Assembly: GCF_000497445.1 (NCBI RefSeq)
Contig: NZ_CM002285.1
Coordinates: forward strand, 5,695,762-5,759,761
Length of the DNA stretch: 64,000 bases
Reading direction: 5' to 3'
Source: Streptomyces roseochromogenus subsp. oscitans DS 12.976
GTDB lineage: Bacteria; Actinomycetota; Actinomycetes; Streptomycetales; Streptomycetaceae
This document shows positions 1 to 7,515 of the stretch, piece by piece. Below the pieces are notes generated by a model that was not told the DNA's origin, did no database searches, and saw nothing but the letters and a program-made list of their open reading frames with translations. The position numbers were made by a program, and so were the translations under genes. The number at the start of each line of letters is the position of its first letter. Position 1 is the stretch's first letter.

Positions 1-128
1 CCGAACACTTCGCCCCGCTCTTCGTCACCATGGGCGCGGCGGAGGCGGGCGGCGAGCTGGACGCGCAGAAGTCGGTGATCGACGGTTTCTGGATGGGGAT
101 GGCGAAGCGGTCGGTGCAGTTCGGCTGA
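1..128 (+). CDS. DODA-type (class III) extradiol dioxygenase, C-terminal fragment
   Basis: Only the last 41 codons are present; the gene begins before the window. The visible end reads EHFAPLFVTMGAAEAGG, then a stretch ending VIDGFWMGMAKRSVQFG and a stop. This pattern (EHFAPLFV, then a hydrophobic IDGFWMG close to the C-terminus) is typical of the YgiD/4,5-DOPA extradiol dioxygenase family, which opens catechol-like rings using a metal centre. The active-site histidines lie upstream and cannot be checked. Its stop is one base from the end of the convergent acetyltransferase gene. The family call rests on a short segment, so it is moderately sure. Confidence 0.6.
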   Translation, partial: EHFAPLFVTMGAAEAGGELDAQKSVIDGFWMGMAKRSVQFG

Positions 129-129
129 G

Positions 130-648
130 CTACAGCTCTTTCTCGTACCAGGCCACGTCCCAGTAGCGGCCGAACTTGCGGCCGACCTCGCGGTACGTGC
201 CGACGTGGCGGAAGCCGAAGCGGGCGTGCAGCCGCTCGGAGGCCTCGTTGGGCTGGGCGATCCCGGCGTAGGCGCGGTGCACGTCCTCGTCGGCCAGCGC
301 CTTGAAGAGGGCGTCGTAGAGCAGCGTGCCGATACCGCGTTGGCCGGCGTCTGCGGCGACGTACACCGAAACCTCCACGGATGTCTCGTACGCGGGCTTC
401 GGTCGGTAAGGACTGGATGTGGCGTACCCCAGGATTTGCTGTGATTCCGCTCCCGTGGCAACCATGAGCCGGTGCGGGCCGTCTTCCGGGTGGGAGAGCA
501 GCCAAGGACGGCGCTCTTCCGGAGTGAAGATCGCGGTATCGAATGTGATGGCCGTCTCGCGTACATAGTGGTTGTAGATCGCCGTGAGGGCGTCGAGGTC
601 CCCCTCGATTCCCGCCCTGACCTGCACCTCTGTGTGTTCTGTCGGCAT
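130..648 (-). CDS. GNAT acetyltransferase, phosphinothricin acetyltransferase-like
   Basis: A 172-residue single-domain GNAT acetyltransferase. The early segment YNHYVRETAITFDT and the late segment FGFRHVGTYREVGRKFGRYW are hallmarks of the PAT/Bar/YncA branch, which acetylates phosphinothricin, methionine sulfoximine or similar amino-acid analogues. The acetyl-CoA loop is seen as AGQRGIGTLL near residues 105-114. Length is normal for the family. It is divergent from hrdD, and the shared 190 bp spacer holds the hrdD promoter. The exact substrate cannot be read from sequence. Confidence 0.85.
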   Translation of the reverse strand: MPTEHTEVQVRAGIEGDLDALTAIYNHYVRETAITFDTAIFTPEERRPWLLSHPEDGPHRLMVATGAESQQILGYATSSPYRPKPAYETSVEVSVYVAADAGQRGIGTLLYDALFKALADEDVHRAYAGIAQPNEASERLHARFGFRHVGTYREVGRKFGRYWDVAWYEKEL

Positions 649-707
649 GCCGCCTCCCCAGGTGGCGGACAGGGTACTGCATGATCATAAAAATTGGGGG
701 GCGGGTT

Positions 708-734
708 GGGAATTCTGTCCGGATTCCAGTCGTT
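708..734 (+). promoter_or_regulatory. SigR-type promoter of hrdD
   Basis: GGGAAT (708-713), an 18 bp spacer and GTT (732-734) match the SigR consensus GGGAAT-N18-GTT. SigR is the thiol-oxidative-stress sigma factor of Streptomyces, and hrdD is among its known targets. The predicted start lies about 100 bases before the hrdD start codon. Confidence 0.75.
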
Positions 735-840
735 GTTTCCCACGGATGCAGGGCGCTCGGAGAGAGTCCCAGAGTCACTCCCCCCGGTGCCGAGCGTTCG
801 TCAGGACCACCCGCCAGACCACCATCGCAAGGGAGCACGC

Positions 841-1839
841 ATGGCAACCCGTGCCGTCGCCCGTCGTCAGTCCGCCACCGGCGAGACGGCCGACTCGGCA
901 AGCAGTGTTCGCGCTCATGGCGGCGAGATCGCAGACCGCGACCTGGTCGGCATGTACCTCGACGAGATCGCGCGTACGCCGCTGCTCGACGCCGCAAAGG
1001 AGGTCGAGCTGTCCCAGACCATCGAGGCGGGTGTCTTCGCGCAGCAGGTCCTCGACGGTGAGGAGGAGTCCAAGACGGACGCCACCCGCGAGGAGCTGGA
1101 AGCGCTGGCCGCCGCCGGCGAGCGGGCCAAGGACGTCTTCATCCGCTCCAACCTCCGCCTGGTCGTCGCCGTCGCCCGGCGCTACCCGCGCAGCGGCCTG
1201 CCCCTGCTGGACCTGATCCAGGAGGGCAACGCCGGCCTGGTGCGCGCCGTCGAGAAGTTCGACTACCGCAAGGGCTTCAAGTTCTCGACGTACGCCACCT
1301 GGTGGATCCGTCAGGCCATCACCCGCTCCATCGCCGACCAGTCCCGCACCATCCGGCTCCCCGTCCACCTGGTGGAGGAGCTGGGCCGTATCCGCCGTGT
1401 GCAGCGCGAGTTCAACCGGGAGAACGGCCGCGACCCGGAGCCCGCGGAGATCGCCGCGGAGCTGGCCACCACGCCGGAGCGCGTCACCGACGTCCTCGAC
1501 TGGGCCCGCGACCCCGTCTCGCTGAACATGTCGGTGGACGACGAGGGCGAGACCCAGTTCGGCGACCTGCTGGAGGACACGTCGGCGGTGTCGCCCGAGC
1601 AGTCGGTCCTCACCCTGCTCCGCAGTGAGGAACTGGACGACCTGATCGGCCGCCTGGACCAGCGCACGGCCTCCATCATCAAGATGCGGTACGGCATCGA
1701 GGACGGCCGCGAGCGCACGCTGACCGAGGTCGGCAAGGAGCACGGCCTGACCCGCGAACGCATCCGCCAGATCGAGAAGCACGCGCTGCTCGAACTGAAG
1801 AAGCTGGCGCGGGACACGGGCTTCGACGCGGCGGCGTAA
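841..1839 (+). CDS. hrdD: RNA polymerase sigma factor HrdD (principal-like, group 2)
   Basis: A 332-residue sigma-70 protein that directs core RNA polymerase to vegetative-type promoters. Region 1.2 lies around residues 30-70 (DRDLVGMYLDEIARTP). Region 2 lies around 100-170 with the core-binding and -10 segments (LLDLIQEGNAGLVRAV, KFSTYATWWIRQAI), then region 3, then region 4.2 at the end (LTRERIRQIEKHALLELK). It lacks the long N-terminal extension of the essential HrdB, and it starts MATRAVARRQSATGE as HrdD does. The ATG at 841 follows GGGAG; an in-frame GTG at 694 would put the SigR promoter inside the gene and is rejected. HrdD is dispensable in S. coelicolor and is induced by thiol stress through SigR. 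Confidence 0.93.
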   Translation: MATRAVARRQSATGETADSASSVRAHGGEIADRDLVGMYLDEIARTPLLDAAKEVELSQTIEAGVFAQQVLDGEEESKTDATREELEALAAAGERAKDVFIRSNLRLVVAVARRYPRSGLPLLDLIQEGNAGLVRAVEKFDYRKGFKFSTYATWWIRQAITRSIADQSRTIRLPVHLVEELGRIRRVQREFNRENGRDPEPAEIAAELATTPERVTDVLDWARDPVSLNMSVDDEGETQFGDLLEDTSAVSPEQSVLTLLRSEELDDLIGRLDQRTASIIKMRYGIEDGRERTLTEVGKEHGLTRERIRQIEKHALLELKKLARDTGFDAAA

Positions 1840-1855
1840 CGGCAGGGCTGTATGG

Positions 1856-1883
1856 GCCAGGCGCCGGATATACGGCGCCTGGC
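1856..1883 (+). terminator. hrdD terminator hairpin
   Basis: Perfect 11 bp inverted repeat (1856-1866 with 1873-1883, loop GATATA) beginning 17 bases after the hrdD stop. There is no T-run, as is usual for Streptomyces. Confidence 0.75.
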
Positions 1884-2134
1884 GGCCTCCGGTGACCTGC
1901 AGTCTGTTGTTTCCGGCAGTCTGCGGTCGTGCCTCCGGTTCTCCGCTTCTCCGGTGTGCCGTGCCCGGCCGACTGGGGCGCCTGTGGCCGTGCGGTGCGG
2001 GGGTACGGTGCTTGGAGGGGGGTGGCGCCAGTGGGCGTAGGGTGCATGGGCGCGGTGCTCGGGGGCGGGTGGCGGCAGTGGGCGTACGGTGCCTGGGGGG
2101 CGCGCACGCCGGTGGCGAAAGACGGCGCAAACAT

Positions 2135-2389
2135 GGCCTGGTCGCATCGCTTCAAGTCCCGGACCCGCGGGAACAACCTCTGCGGGTCCAGCAGCAGCCA
2201 GGCCCAGGGAAACGCACTCCCCCCACGGCACCTCATCGCACCGCACCGAACAGACCGGCCGACCCCACAAGCTAGCCCCGCACGACCCACCTCACCCCCA
2301 GCCACGTCCCGACGCACATCCCCCCCGGCGCCGGGACCTTCCCAAGTCGGGCTTCGGCACCTGTCCCCCCGGGTGCCGAAGCCCGGCTT
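2135..2389 (+). ncRNA. Candidate structured small RNA
   Basis: An outer stem GGCCTGG (2135-2141) / CCAGGCC (2198-2204) encloses an inner stem GGACCCGC (2161-2168) / GCGGGTCC (2182-2189). About 140 bases later an 18 bp hairpin (2344-2361 with 2372-2389, one G.U pair) with loop TGTCCCCCCG could end the transcript. Strand and ends are inferred, and no promoter was identified with confidence. It may instead be unrelated hairpins. Confidence 0.3.
2344..2389. terminator. Strong 18 bp hairpin, probable terminator
   Basis: AAGTCGGGCTTCGGCACC (2344-2361) pairs with 2372-2389 along its whole length with a single G.U pair; the loop contains six C residues. It sits about 500 bases after hrdD, so it probably ends a separate transcript. 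Confidence 0.65.
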
Positions 2390-2591
2390 CATCTGTGTCC
2401 CTGTTCGTAGGGTGCGCGCAGGTCCGTCAAAGGGCTGGGGTACTGGCCAACTGCTCTGATCTGCTTGACCGTTGAGGACTGTTCCAGGCCGCCCTTTCCC
2501 GTCGGGCAGCCGCCCGTGCGCGCAGTGCCGTGGCCGCCCAGTCGATCACCGGGTCACCGGTTGCGCCAGGGCGCCCCACCTTCCGGTCTCC

Positions 2592-2629
2592 CCTTGGGGG
2601 AGACTCAAGTCCTTGGGGGACACTCAAGT
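2592..2629 (+). promoter_or_regulatory. Tandem 19 bp repeats, candidate TetR operators
   Basis: Two adjacent 19 bp units (2592-2610 and 2611-2629) of the form CCTTGGGGGASACTCAAGT differ at one base. Each has dyad ends (CTTG...CAAG). They lie 120 bases before the start of the TetR-family gene, where an autoregulatory operator would be expected. Binding is inferred. Confidence 0.4.
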
Positions 2630-2749
2630 CCGCGTGGGTGACGGGGCGCTGCCGGAACCTGGAACTTGGAATGGCGGCCCACCCCGTACCTGAACCCCGG
2701 GGTGGACCGCCGGATGGCAGATTCTGCCACATGGGCATAGCCTGCCGGA

Positions 2750-3670
2750 GTGAGCACCACCCCCAGCCCCGCCCACCAGCAGTTTTCCGCTTCCGCGCCG
2801 GTCTCGCTGACCGAGCGCCGGAAGGCCGAGACCCGGACGGAGATCGCCCGCGCGGCGGCCGCCCTGTTCGTCCGCCAGGGCCTGCGGGCCACCCGCGCCG
2901 AGGACATCGCCCAGGCCGCGGGCATCGCACCTCGTACGTTCTACCGCTACTTCGCCACCAAGGAGGAAGCGGTCGCCCCTCTCTACGCGGCGGGCGCCCA
3001 GCGCTGGGCGGAAGCGGTCCGCGCGGCCCCGGCCCACCTCACCGTCCCGGAGGCTCTGGAACACGCCGTCCACCACACCCTCACCCCCGGTGTCGGTGTC
3101 TCGGCGGCGTCCTGGGAATGGGTCCGCACTCTCATCCGCCTGGCCGACGCCAGCCCCGCCCTGCGCAAGGTCTGGGCCGAGGTATGTCAGGAGTCGGACC
3201 AAACCCTGGCCGAGATCCTGGCGTCCAGGCCAACTGGCCTCAAAAGCAGCGGAGTTGACGCGAGCGAAGCTGCTGGATCCGAGTCAGCCGAAGACCGCGA
3301 AGAATCCGGAGGCCACGGAGGCCACGGAGGACGCGGAGGACGCGGAGGACGCGAGGGCTACGAAAGACGCGAGGGCCACGTAAGACGCGAAGCCTACGAA
3401 AGACGCGAAGCCTACGAAGGGCGCGAAGCGAACGACAACGTTGACGCGCGTCCCACGCCCTCCATGCCCCCCACACGCCCCTTTTCCGTCACCCCGGACC
3501 TCCGCTTCGCCGCGGCCGTCGCCGGTGCGGCCGTCCGCGTGGCCGTGGAGTCCTGGGCCGCCACCTCCTCCCCGCCCACCGGCCCCGAAGGCCCCGCAGC
3601 CCTGGCGCTGCACAACCTCGGATCCTTGCGGGGCTTCGGGTGGGGCGGGCAAACCCAGGGCTACACCTAG
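2750..3670 (+). CDS. TetR-family regulator with internal repeat tract
   Basis: 306 residues, longer than the usual 190-220 for TetR proteins. The N-terminal helix-turn-helix is clear at about residues 25-70 (RTEIARAAAALFVRQGLRAT, then GIAPRTFYRYFATKEEAV). The ligand domain is split by an inserted Gly/Arg/Glu-rich tract (residues 187-228), built from 14 three-residue units encoded by a 9 bp repeat. The last third (about 245-290) resumes a normal helical domain. The GTG start at 2750 precedes SerThrThrPro. By position it corresponds to the TetR gene beside hrdD in S. coelicolor (SCO3201, from memory). Target genes are unknown; tandem repeats upstream suggest autoregulation. Confidence 0.85.
   Translation: MSTTPSPAHQQFSASAPVSLTERRKAETRTEIARAAAALFVRQGLRATRAEDIAQAAGIAPRTFYRYFATKEEAVAPLYAAGAQRWAEAVRAAPAHLTVPEALEHAVHHTLTPGVGVSAASWEWVRTLIRLADASPALRKVWAEVCQESDQTLAEILASRPTGLKSSGVDASEAAGSESAEDREESGGHGGHGGRGGRGGREGYERREGHVRREAYERREAYEGREANDNVDARPTPSMPPTRPFSVTPDLRFAAAVAGAAVRVAVESWAATSSPPTGPEGPAALALHNLGSLRGFGWGGQTQGYT
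3308..3433 (+). repeat. 9 bp in-frame minisatellite inside the TetR gene
   Basis: Fourteen consecutive 9 bp units, such as GGAGGCCAC, GGAGGACGC, GAAAGACGC and GAAGCCTAC. They encode three-residue units GGH, GGR, EGY, ERR and EAY. The unit length keeps the frame whatever the copy number. Confidence 0.85.
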
Positions 3671-3802
3671 GTCACCCCAGCCGGGACCTCGCACAGGCGG
3701 TAACTACCGGGGCTCCAAGACCGGCCGCCCCCGCCTGCCCCAACCCCCCGCCCGACTCCCCCCGGCCCGACTCGCCCTACCGGCCCGTCTCGCCCCCACG
3801 CT

Positions 3803-3889
3803 GCTCAACGACCCACCCGACTCAATCACCCAACCCCACCCACTCCTCACCTCTTCCCTCTCACCCGGCTCAACGACCCGCCCGACTCA
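3803..3889. repeat. 22 bp direct repeat in a C-rich spacer
   Basis: GCTCAACGACCCACCCGACT plus CA at 3803-3824 recurs at 3868-3889 with one change. Both lie in a strongly C-rich, G-poor stretch (about 3720-3905) between two convergent regulators. No function is evident. Confidence 0.6.
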
Positions 3890-4832
3890 GCCGTCCCCCC
3901 AACTCCCGCACGCATTCCACCAGTTCATCCGGCCCCCGCACCGTGAACTCGCACCCCGCCATCGCCAGCCGCATCGCCAGCCATTCCACGGGTTCGCCGG
4001 AGGTGCCCCGCAGGACACAGCCGCCCTCGCCGTCGTCCTCCGGCACCCCGAGCCAGGCCTGCACCCGCGTGGAGACCTGCGCCGCCGGTGCGGCGAACCG
4101 CACCGCGAACTCGTACGTCTCCTGTCGCCGATGAATGGACCGCCGTAGATACTCGGCGGCGCTCCCTGTCGGCAACTCCCGTGGCACGAACCGGACTCCG
4201 GTCGCGAACGGCTGACTCACCCGGTCCACCCGGAAGGTGCGCCAGTCGGCGCGGTCGAGGTCGTAGGCGACGAGATACCACCGCCGCCCGGTCGACACCA
4301 GCCGATACGGCTCGGTCAGCCGTCGCGACTCGCTGTCGTCCTTGTCGCGGTAGGCGAACCGCAGCCGCTCATGCCCCGCTACCGTCGAGGCCATCACGGT
4401 CAGCGTCTCCGGCGCGATGCTCGGTCCGTCCCCGCTGGTCAGCGAGGTGGTCGCCGCCTGCAGCGTGGACACCCGGTGGCGCAGCCGGGTCGGCAGCACC
4501 TGCTCCAGCTTGGCCAGGGCCCGTACGGACGCCTCGTCCACGCCCTCCACCGCATGCCCGGCACCGGCCCGCAGGCCCACCGCGATCGCCACCGCCTCCT
4601 CGTCGTCCAGCACCAGCGGCGGCATCGCCTTGCCCGCGACCAGCCGGTACCCGCCGTCCGCGCCTTTCGTGGCCTGCACCGGATAGCCCAGCTCCCGCAA
4701 CCGGTCGATGTCCCGCCGCACGGTACGACGCGACACCCCGAGTCGCTCGGCCAGTTCCCCACCGGGCCACTCGCGAGGCGTCTGGAGGAGCGAGAGCAGC
4801 TGCAACACCCGGGCGGGTGTGTCGGTAGTCAT
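3870..4832 (-). CDS. WYL-domain transcriptional regulator (HTH_11 plus WYL)
   Basis: About 320 residues. The winged HTH is at residues 1-60 (GELAERLGVSRRTVRRDIDR), the central WYL domain at about 130-215 contains RWYLVAYDLDRADWRTFRVDR, and a C-terminal WCX-like extension follows. Such proteins bind ligands, often nucleotides, through the WYL fold and control neighbouring genes. It is divergent from the DHA2 efflux gene with a dyad in the 60 bp gap, so it probably controls that pump. The start is taken at ATG 4832; an ATG four codons upstream is also in frame. The 3' end overlaps the second copy of the 22 bp repeat. Confidence 0.85.
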   Translation of the reverse strand: MTTDTPARVLQLLSLLQTPREWPGGELAERLGVSRRTVRRDIDRLRELGYPVQATKGADGGYRLVAGKAMPPLVLDDEEAVAIAVGLRAGAGHAVEGVDEASVRALAKLEQVLPTRLRHRVSTLQAATTSLTSGDGPSIAPETLTVMASTVAGHERLRFAYRDKDDSESRRLTEPYRLVSTGRRWYLVAYDLDRADWRTFRVDRVSQPFATGVRFVPRELPTGSAAEYLRRSIHRRQETYEFAVRFAAPAAQVSTRVQAWLGVPEDDGEGGCVLRGTSGEPVEWLAMRLAMAGCEFTVRGPDELVECVRELGGRLSRAGR

Positions 4833-4852
4833 ACCTACGAGCATGCCGCACG

Positions 4853-4875
4853 ACTAGGACACAATCTGACCTAGT
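4853..4875. promoter_or_regulatory. Candidate operator between WYL regulator and efflux gene
   Basis: ACTAGG (4853-4858) and CCTAGT (4870-4875) form a dyad with an 11 bp spacer, centred in the short divergent gap. This suits binding by the WYL regulator; it is inferred from position and symmetry only. Confidence 0.4.
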
Positions 4876-4894
4876 GCCGTCCTACCTTCAGGTC

Positions 4895-6508
4895 ATGACT
4901 TCGCACGACGACAACACCCTCAAGGGGCGCGGGACTGTGTCCGGCAGCGGCTCCGCCGCGCGGCGCGACAAGCCGCAGACGACCGGCAGCCGGGACGACT
5001 CGGGGACTCCGACGGTGCTTCCCGAACCGTCACCCGACCGAACCCGCTGGCTGGCTCTGGCGATCGTCATGGCCGCAGCCTTCATGGACCTGGTCGACGT
5101 GACGATCGTCAACATCGCCATCCCGTCCATCCAGCGGAGTGCAGACGCCTCGGTCAGCCAGATCCAGTGGATAACCGCCGGCTACGCCCTGGCCTTCGCC
5201 GCCGGTCTGATCACCGGCGGCCGTCTCGGCGACATCCACGGCCGCAAACGGCTCTTCCTCATCGGTATCGGCGGTTTCACCCTCGCCTCCGCCCTGTGCG
5301 GCTTCGCCGCGAACCCGGAGATGCTGGTCGCCTCCCGCCTGCTGCAGGGAGGTATGGCGGCGATGATGGTGCCGCAGGTGCTGTCGATCGTGCACGCCAC
5401 CTTCCCGGCCCACGAACGCGGCAAGGTGTTCGGCATGTTCGGCGCGGTCGTCGGTCTGGGCGCGGTCTCCGGCCCGCTGCTGGGCGCGCTGCTGACGGAG
5501 TGGAACCTTTTCGGCCTCGAATGGCGGCCCATCTTCCTCATCAACCTCCCTGTAGGTGTTCTGGCCTGGATGCTGGGCCGCCGTTTCATCACGGAATCGA
5601 AGGCCCCCAAGGCCCTGAAACTGGACCTCGTCGGTGTCGCCCTGGTCTCGCTCGGTCTGCTGATGCTGCTGTACCCGCTCACACGCGGCCGTGAGCTGGG
5701 CTGGCCGCTGTGGGGGTACGGCTGTATGGCCGGTGCGCTCGTCGTCTTCGTGGCGCTGGTGTCGTACGAAAAACGGAAGGCGGCCGGCGACGGTTCCCCG
5801 CTCATCGAGCTGTCCCTCTTCCGGGTGAAGAGCTTCGCGGCGGGCATCGCCGTACAGACCGTCTTCGGTGTCGCGCTCGGCATCTTCTTCCTGGTCTGGA
5901 CGCTGTACATGCAGATCGGCCTGGGCTGGAGCCCGCTGCGAGCCGGGCTCACCGGCGTGCCGTTCTCCCTCGCGGTGTCGACGGCGGCCGGGATGTCGGT
6001 GCAGAAGCTGGTCCCGAGGTTCGGGCGGAAGGTGCTCCAGGCGGGCGCGCTGGTGATGGGAGCGGGCGTGCTGCTCTATCTGTGGGAGGCACACCGGTAC
6101 GGCCTCGCCATCGCCTCCTGGCAGATGGCGCTGCCGCTGGTCGTCATGGGCGCCGGCATGGGTCTGATCGTCGCCCCGCTGACCGACGCGGTGCTCTCGG
6201 AGGTGCCGCGCGAGCACGCCGGATCCGCGTCCGGACTGATCAACACGGTCCAGCAGATGGGTAACGCGCTCGGCCTGGGGCTCGTGTCGGTGGTGTTCTT
6301 CGGTGAGATCGGCGACCGGCTGGCCCCGGCGCAGGTCGGGCCGGCCTTCGTGCACGCTTTCCAGCACGCGCTGTGGTGGGTCGCCGGGATCATGGTCGCG
6401 ATCTTCCTGCTGATGTCCGCCCTGCCGAAACGGCCCGCGCAGCATGTCGAAGGGGCGGCGGACGCCGAGCCGCCGACGCTGAGTAGGGAACCCGAACTGG
6501 TGCCCTGA
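4895..6508 (+). CDS. DHA2-family (EmrB/QacA-like) MFS efflux transporter
   Basis: About 537 residues with 14 predicted membrane segments, a proton-coupled drug exporter of the inner membrane. Motif A is GGRLGDIHGRKRLFLIG (about residues 108-124), and the family segment MDLVDVTIVNIAIPSIQ is in helix 1. A hydrophilic N-terminal tail of about 50 residues precedes helix 1. Start ATG 4895 is chosen; a GTG at 4874 in the same frame overlaps the candidate operator. Transcribed divergently from the WYL regulator, the likely controller. Substrate is unknown. Confidence 0.88.
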   Translation: MTSHDDNTLKGRGTVSGSGSAARRDKPQTTGSRDDSGTPTVLPEPSPDRTRWLALAIVMAAAFMDLVDVTIVNIAIPSIQRSADASVSQIQWITAGYALAFAAGLITGGRLGDIHGRKRLFLIGIGGFTLASALCGFAANPEMLVASRLLQGGMAAMMVPQVLSIVHATFPAHERGKVFGMFGAVVGLGAVSGPLLGALLTEWNLFGLEWRPIFLINLPVGVLAWMLGRRFITESKAPKALKLDLVGVALVSLGLLMLLYPLTRGRELGWPLWGYGCMAGALVVFVALVSYEKRKAAGDGSPLIELSLFRVKSFAAGIAVQTVFGVALGIFFLVWTLYMQIGLGWSPLRAGLTGVPFSLAVSTAAGMSVQKLVPRFGRKVLQAGALVMGAGVLLYLWEAHRYGLAIASWQMALPLVVMGAGMGLIVAPLTDAVLSEVPREHAGSASGLINTVQQMGNALGLGLVSVVFFGEIGDRLAPAQVGPAFVHAFQHALWWVAGIMVAIFLLMSALPKRPAQHVEGAADAEPPTLSREPELVP

Positions 6509-6519
6509 CCAGGCGCGAC

Positions 6520-6552
6520 GAGGGCCCGACACCGACCAGGTGCCGGGCCCTC
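6520..6552 (+). terminator. Terminator after the efflux gene
   Basis: 14 bp inverted repeat (6520-6533 with 6539-6552, one mismatch, five-base loop) starting 12 bases after the stop codon. Confidence 0.75.
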
Positions 6553-6632
6553 GCGCTGTCCGCGAGGACCTGTCACAGGACCCTTCGTGCAGGGTCGGAA
6601 GTCCGTTCATGCCCGATTGAAATCCGAACCTG

Positions 6633-6661
6633 TTTACTTTCCAGAAATCCGGGCGTAGCCT
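6633..6661 (+). promoter_or_regulatory. Candidate promoter of the fructose operon
   Basis: TTTACT (6633-6638), 17 bp spacer, TAGCCT (6656-6661). About 90 bases before the fruR ATG. GTTC/GAAC half-sites downstream (around 6677-6705) could be a FruR operator. Inferred from motif match and position. Confidence 0.4.
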
Positions 6662-6753
6662 CCCAGTGAAACCACACGTTCGGGCATCACTCGGAAGTGA
6701 ACGGACGCCAGCAACGGGCACCACGAACGGACATCGAGGCGGAGGCCAACGAC

Positions 6754-7515
6754 ATGTACGCACCGGAACGGCAGCAGGAGATCCTCCGGCTCGCCCGTGA
6801 CGGCGGCCGGGTGGACGTGCTGTCGCTCGCCGAGGAGTTCCAGGTCACCGCGGAAACGATCCGCCGCGATCTGAAGGCCCTCGACCGCGCAGGTCTCGTC
6901 CGCCGGGTGCACGGCGGTGCCATCCCGGTCGGCCGCCTCGACTTCGAACCGGACCTCACCGAGCGCGAGTCCACCGCCGCCGACGAAAAGGACCGCATCG
7001 CCAAGGCCGCCCTCGCCGAACTCCCGGCCGAGGGCACGATGATCCTCGACGCCGGTACGACGGTCGCCCGGGTCGCCGCCGCGATCCCGCTGGAGGCCTC
7101 CCTGACCGTCGTCACGCACAGCCTCCCCATCGCCGCCCGCCTCGCCGACCACCCCGGCATCCAGCTCCACCTGGTCGGGGGGCGCGTACGCCACCGCACG
7201 CGCGCCGCCGTGGACGCCTGGGCGCTCCGCGCGTACGGAGAGATCCGCGCCGACGTGCTGTTCGTGGCGGCGAACGGCTTCTCCGCCGAGCACGGTCTGA
7301 CCACCCCGGACCTCGCCGAGGCCGCGGTCAAGCGGGCCGCGGTCGCCGCCGCCCGCCGCGTCGTGCTGCTGGCCGACTCCTCCAAGCACGGTCAGGAGCA
7401 CTTCGCCCGCTTCGGAGACCTGAGCGATGTGGACCTGCTGATCACCGACAGCGGGCTGAGCCCCGAAGACGCCGCCGCGATCGAGCGCGGCGGCACGGAA
7501 GTAGTGCGCGCATGA
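6754..7515 (+). CDS. fruR: DeoR/GlpR-family repressor of the fructose operon
   Basis: 253 residues. The DeoR-type HTH is at residues 1-57 with the family signature RQQEILRLARDGGRVDVLSL and VTAETIRRDLKALDRAGL, followed by RRVHGGA. The DeoRC sugar-phosphate sensor domain has the ISO-fold motif MILDAGTTV (about residue 95). It is first in an operon with 1-phosphofructokinase and the fructose PTS, and it overlaps fruK by 4 bases (ATGA), so it almost certainly responds to fructose 1-phosphate. Start ATG 6754 after GGCGGAGG; an upstream frame extension to 6697 lacks family similarity. Confidence 0.9.
   Translation: MYAPERQQEILRLARDGGRVDVLSLAEEFQVTAETIRRDLKALDRAGLVRRVHGGAIPVGRLDFEPDLTERESTAADEKDRIAKAALAELPAEGTMILDAGTTVARVAAAIPLEASLTVVTHSLPIAARLADHPGIQLHLVGGRVRHRTRAAVDAWALRAYGEIRADVLFVAANGFSAEHGLTTPDLAEAAVKRAAVAAARRVVLLADSSKHGQEHFARFGDLSDVDLLITDSGLSPEDAAAIERGGTEVVRA

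Larger units (their letters stand above)
1840..2749. other. Long non-coding spacer between hrdD and the TetR gene
   Basis: Over 900 bp without a convincing protein gene; open frames here lack Streptomyces codon bias and family signatures. It holds the hrdD terminator, a 47 bp-spaced direct repeat (2021-2045 and 2068-2092), a candidate structured RNA, a very strong hairpin at 2344-2389 and a 19 bp tandem repeat just upstream of the TetR gene. Confidence 0.6.

Noticed and set aside
2344..2389. 6C-type RNA motif because of the CCCCCC loop
   Set aside because: The 6C motif needs two adjacent C-loop hairpins; only one is present here, so it is listed only as a terminator-like hairpin.
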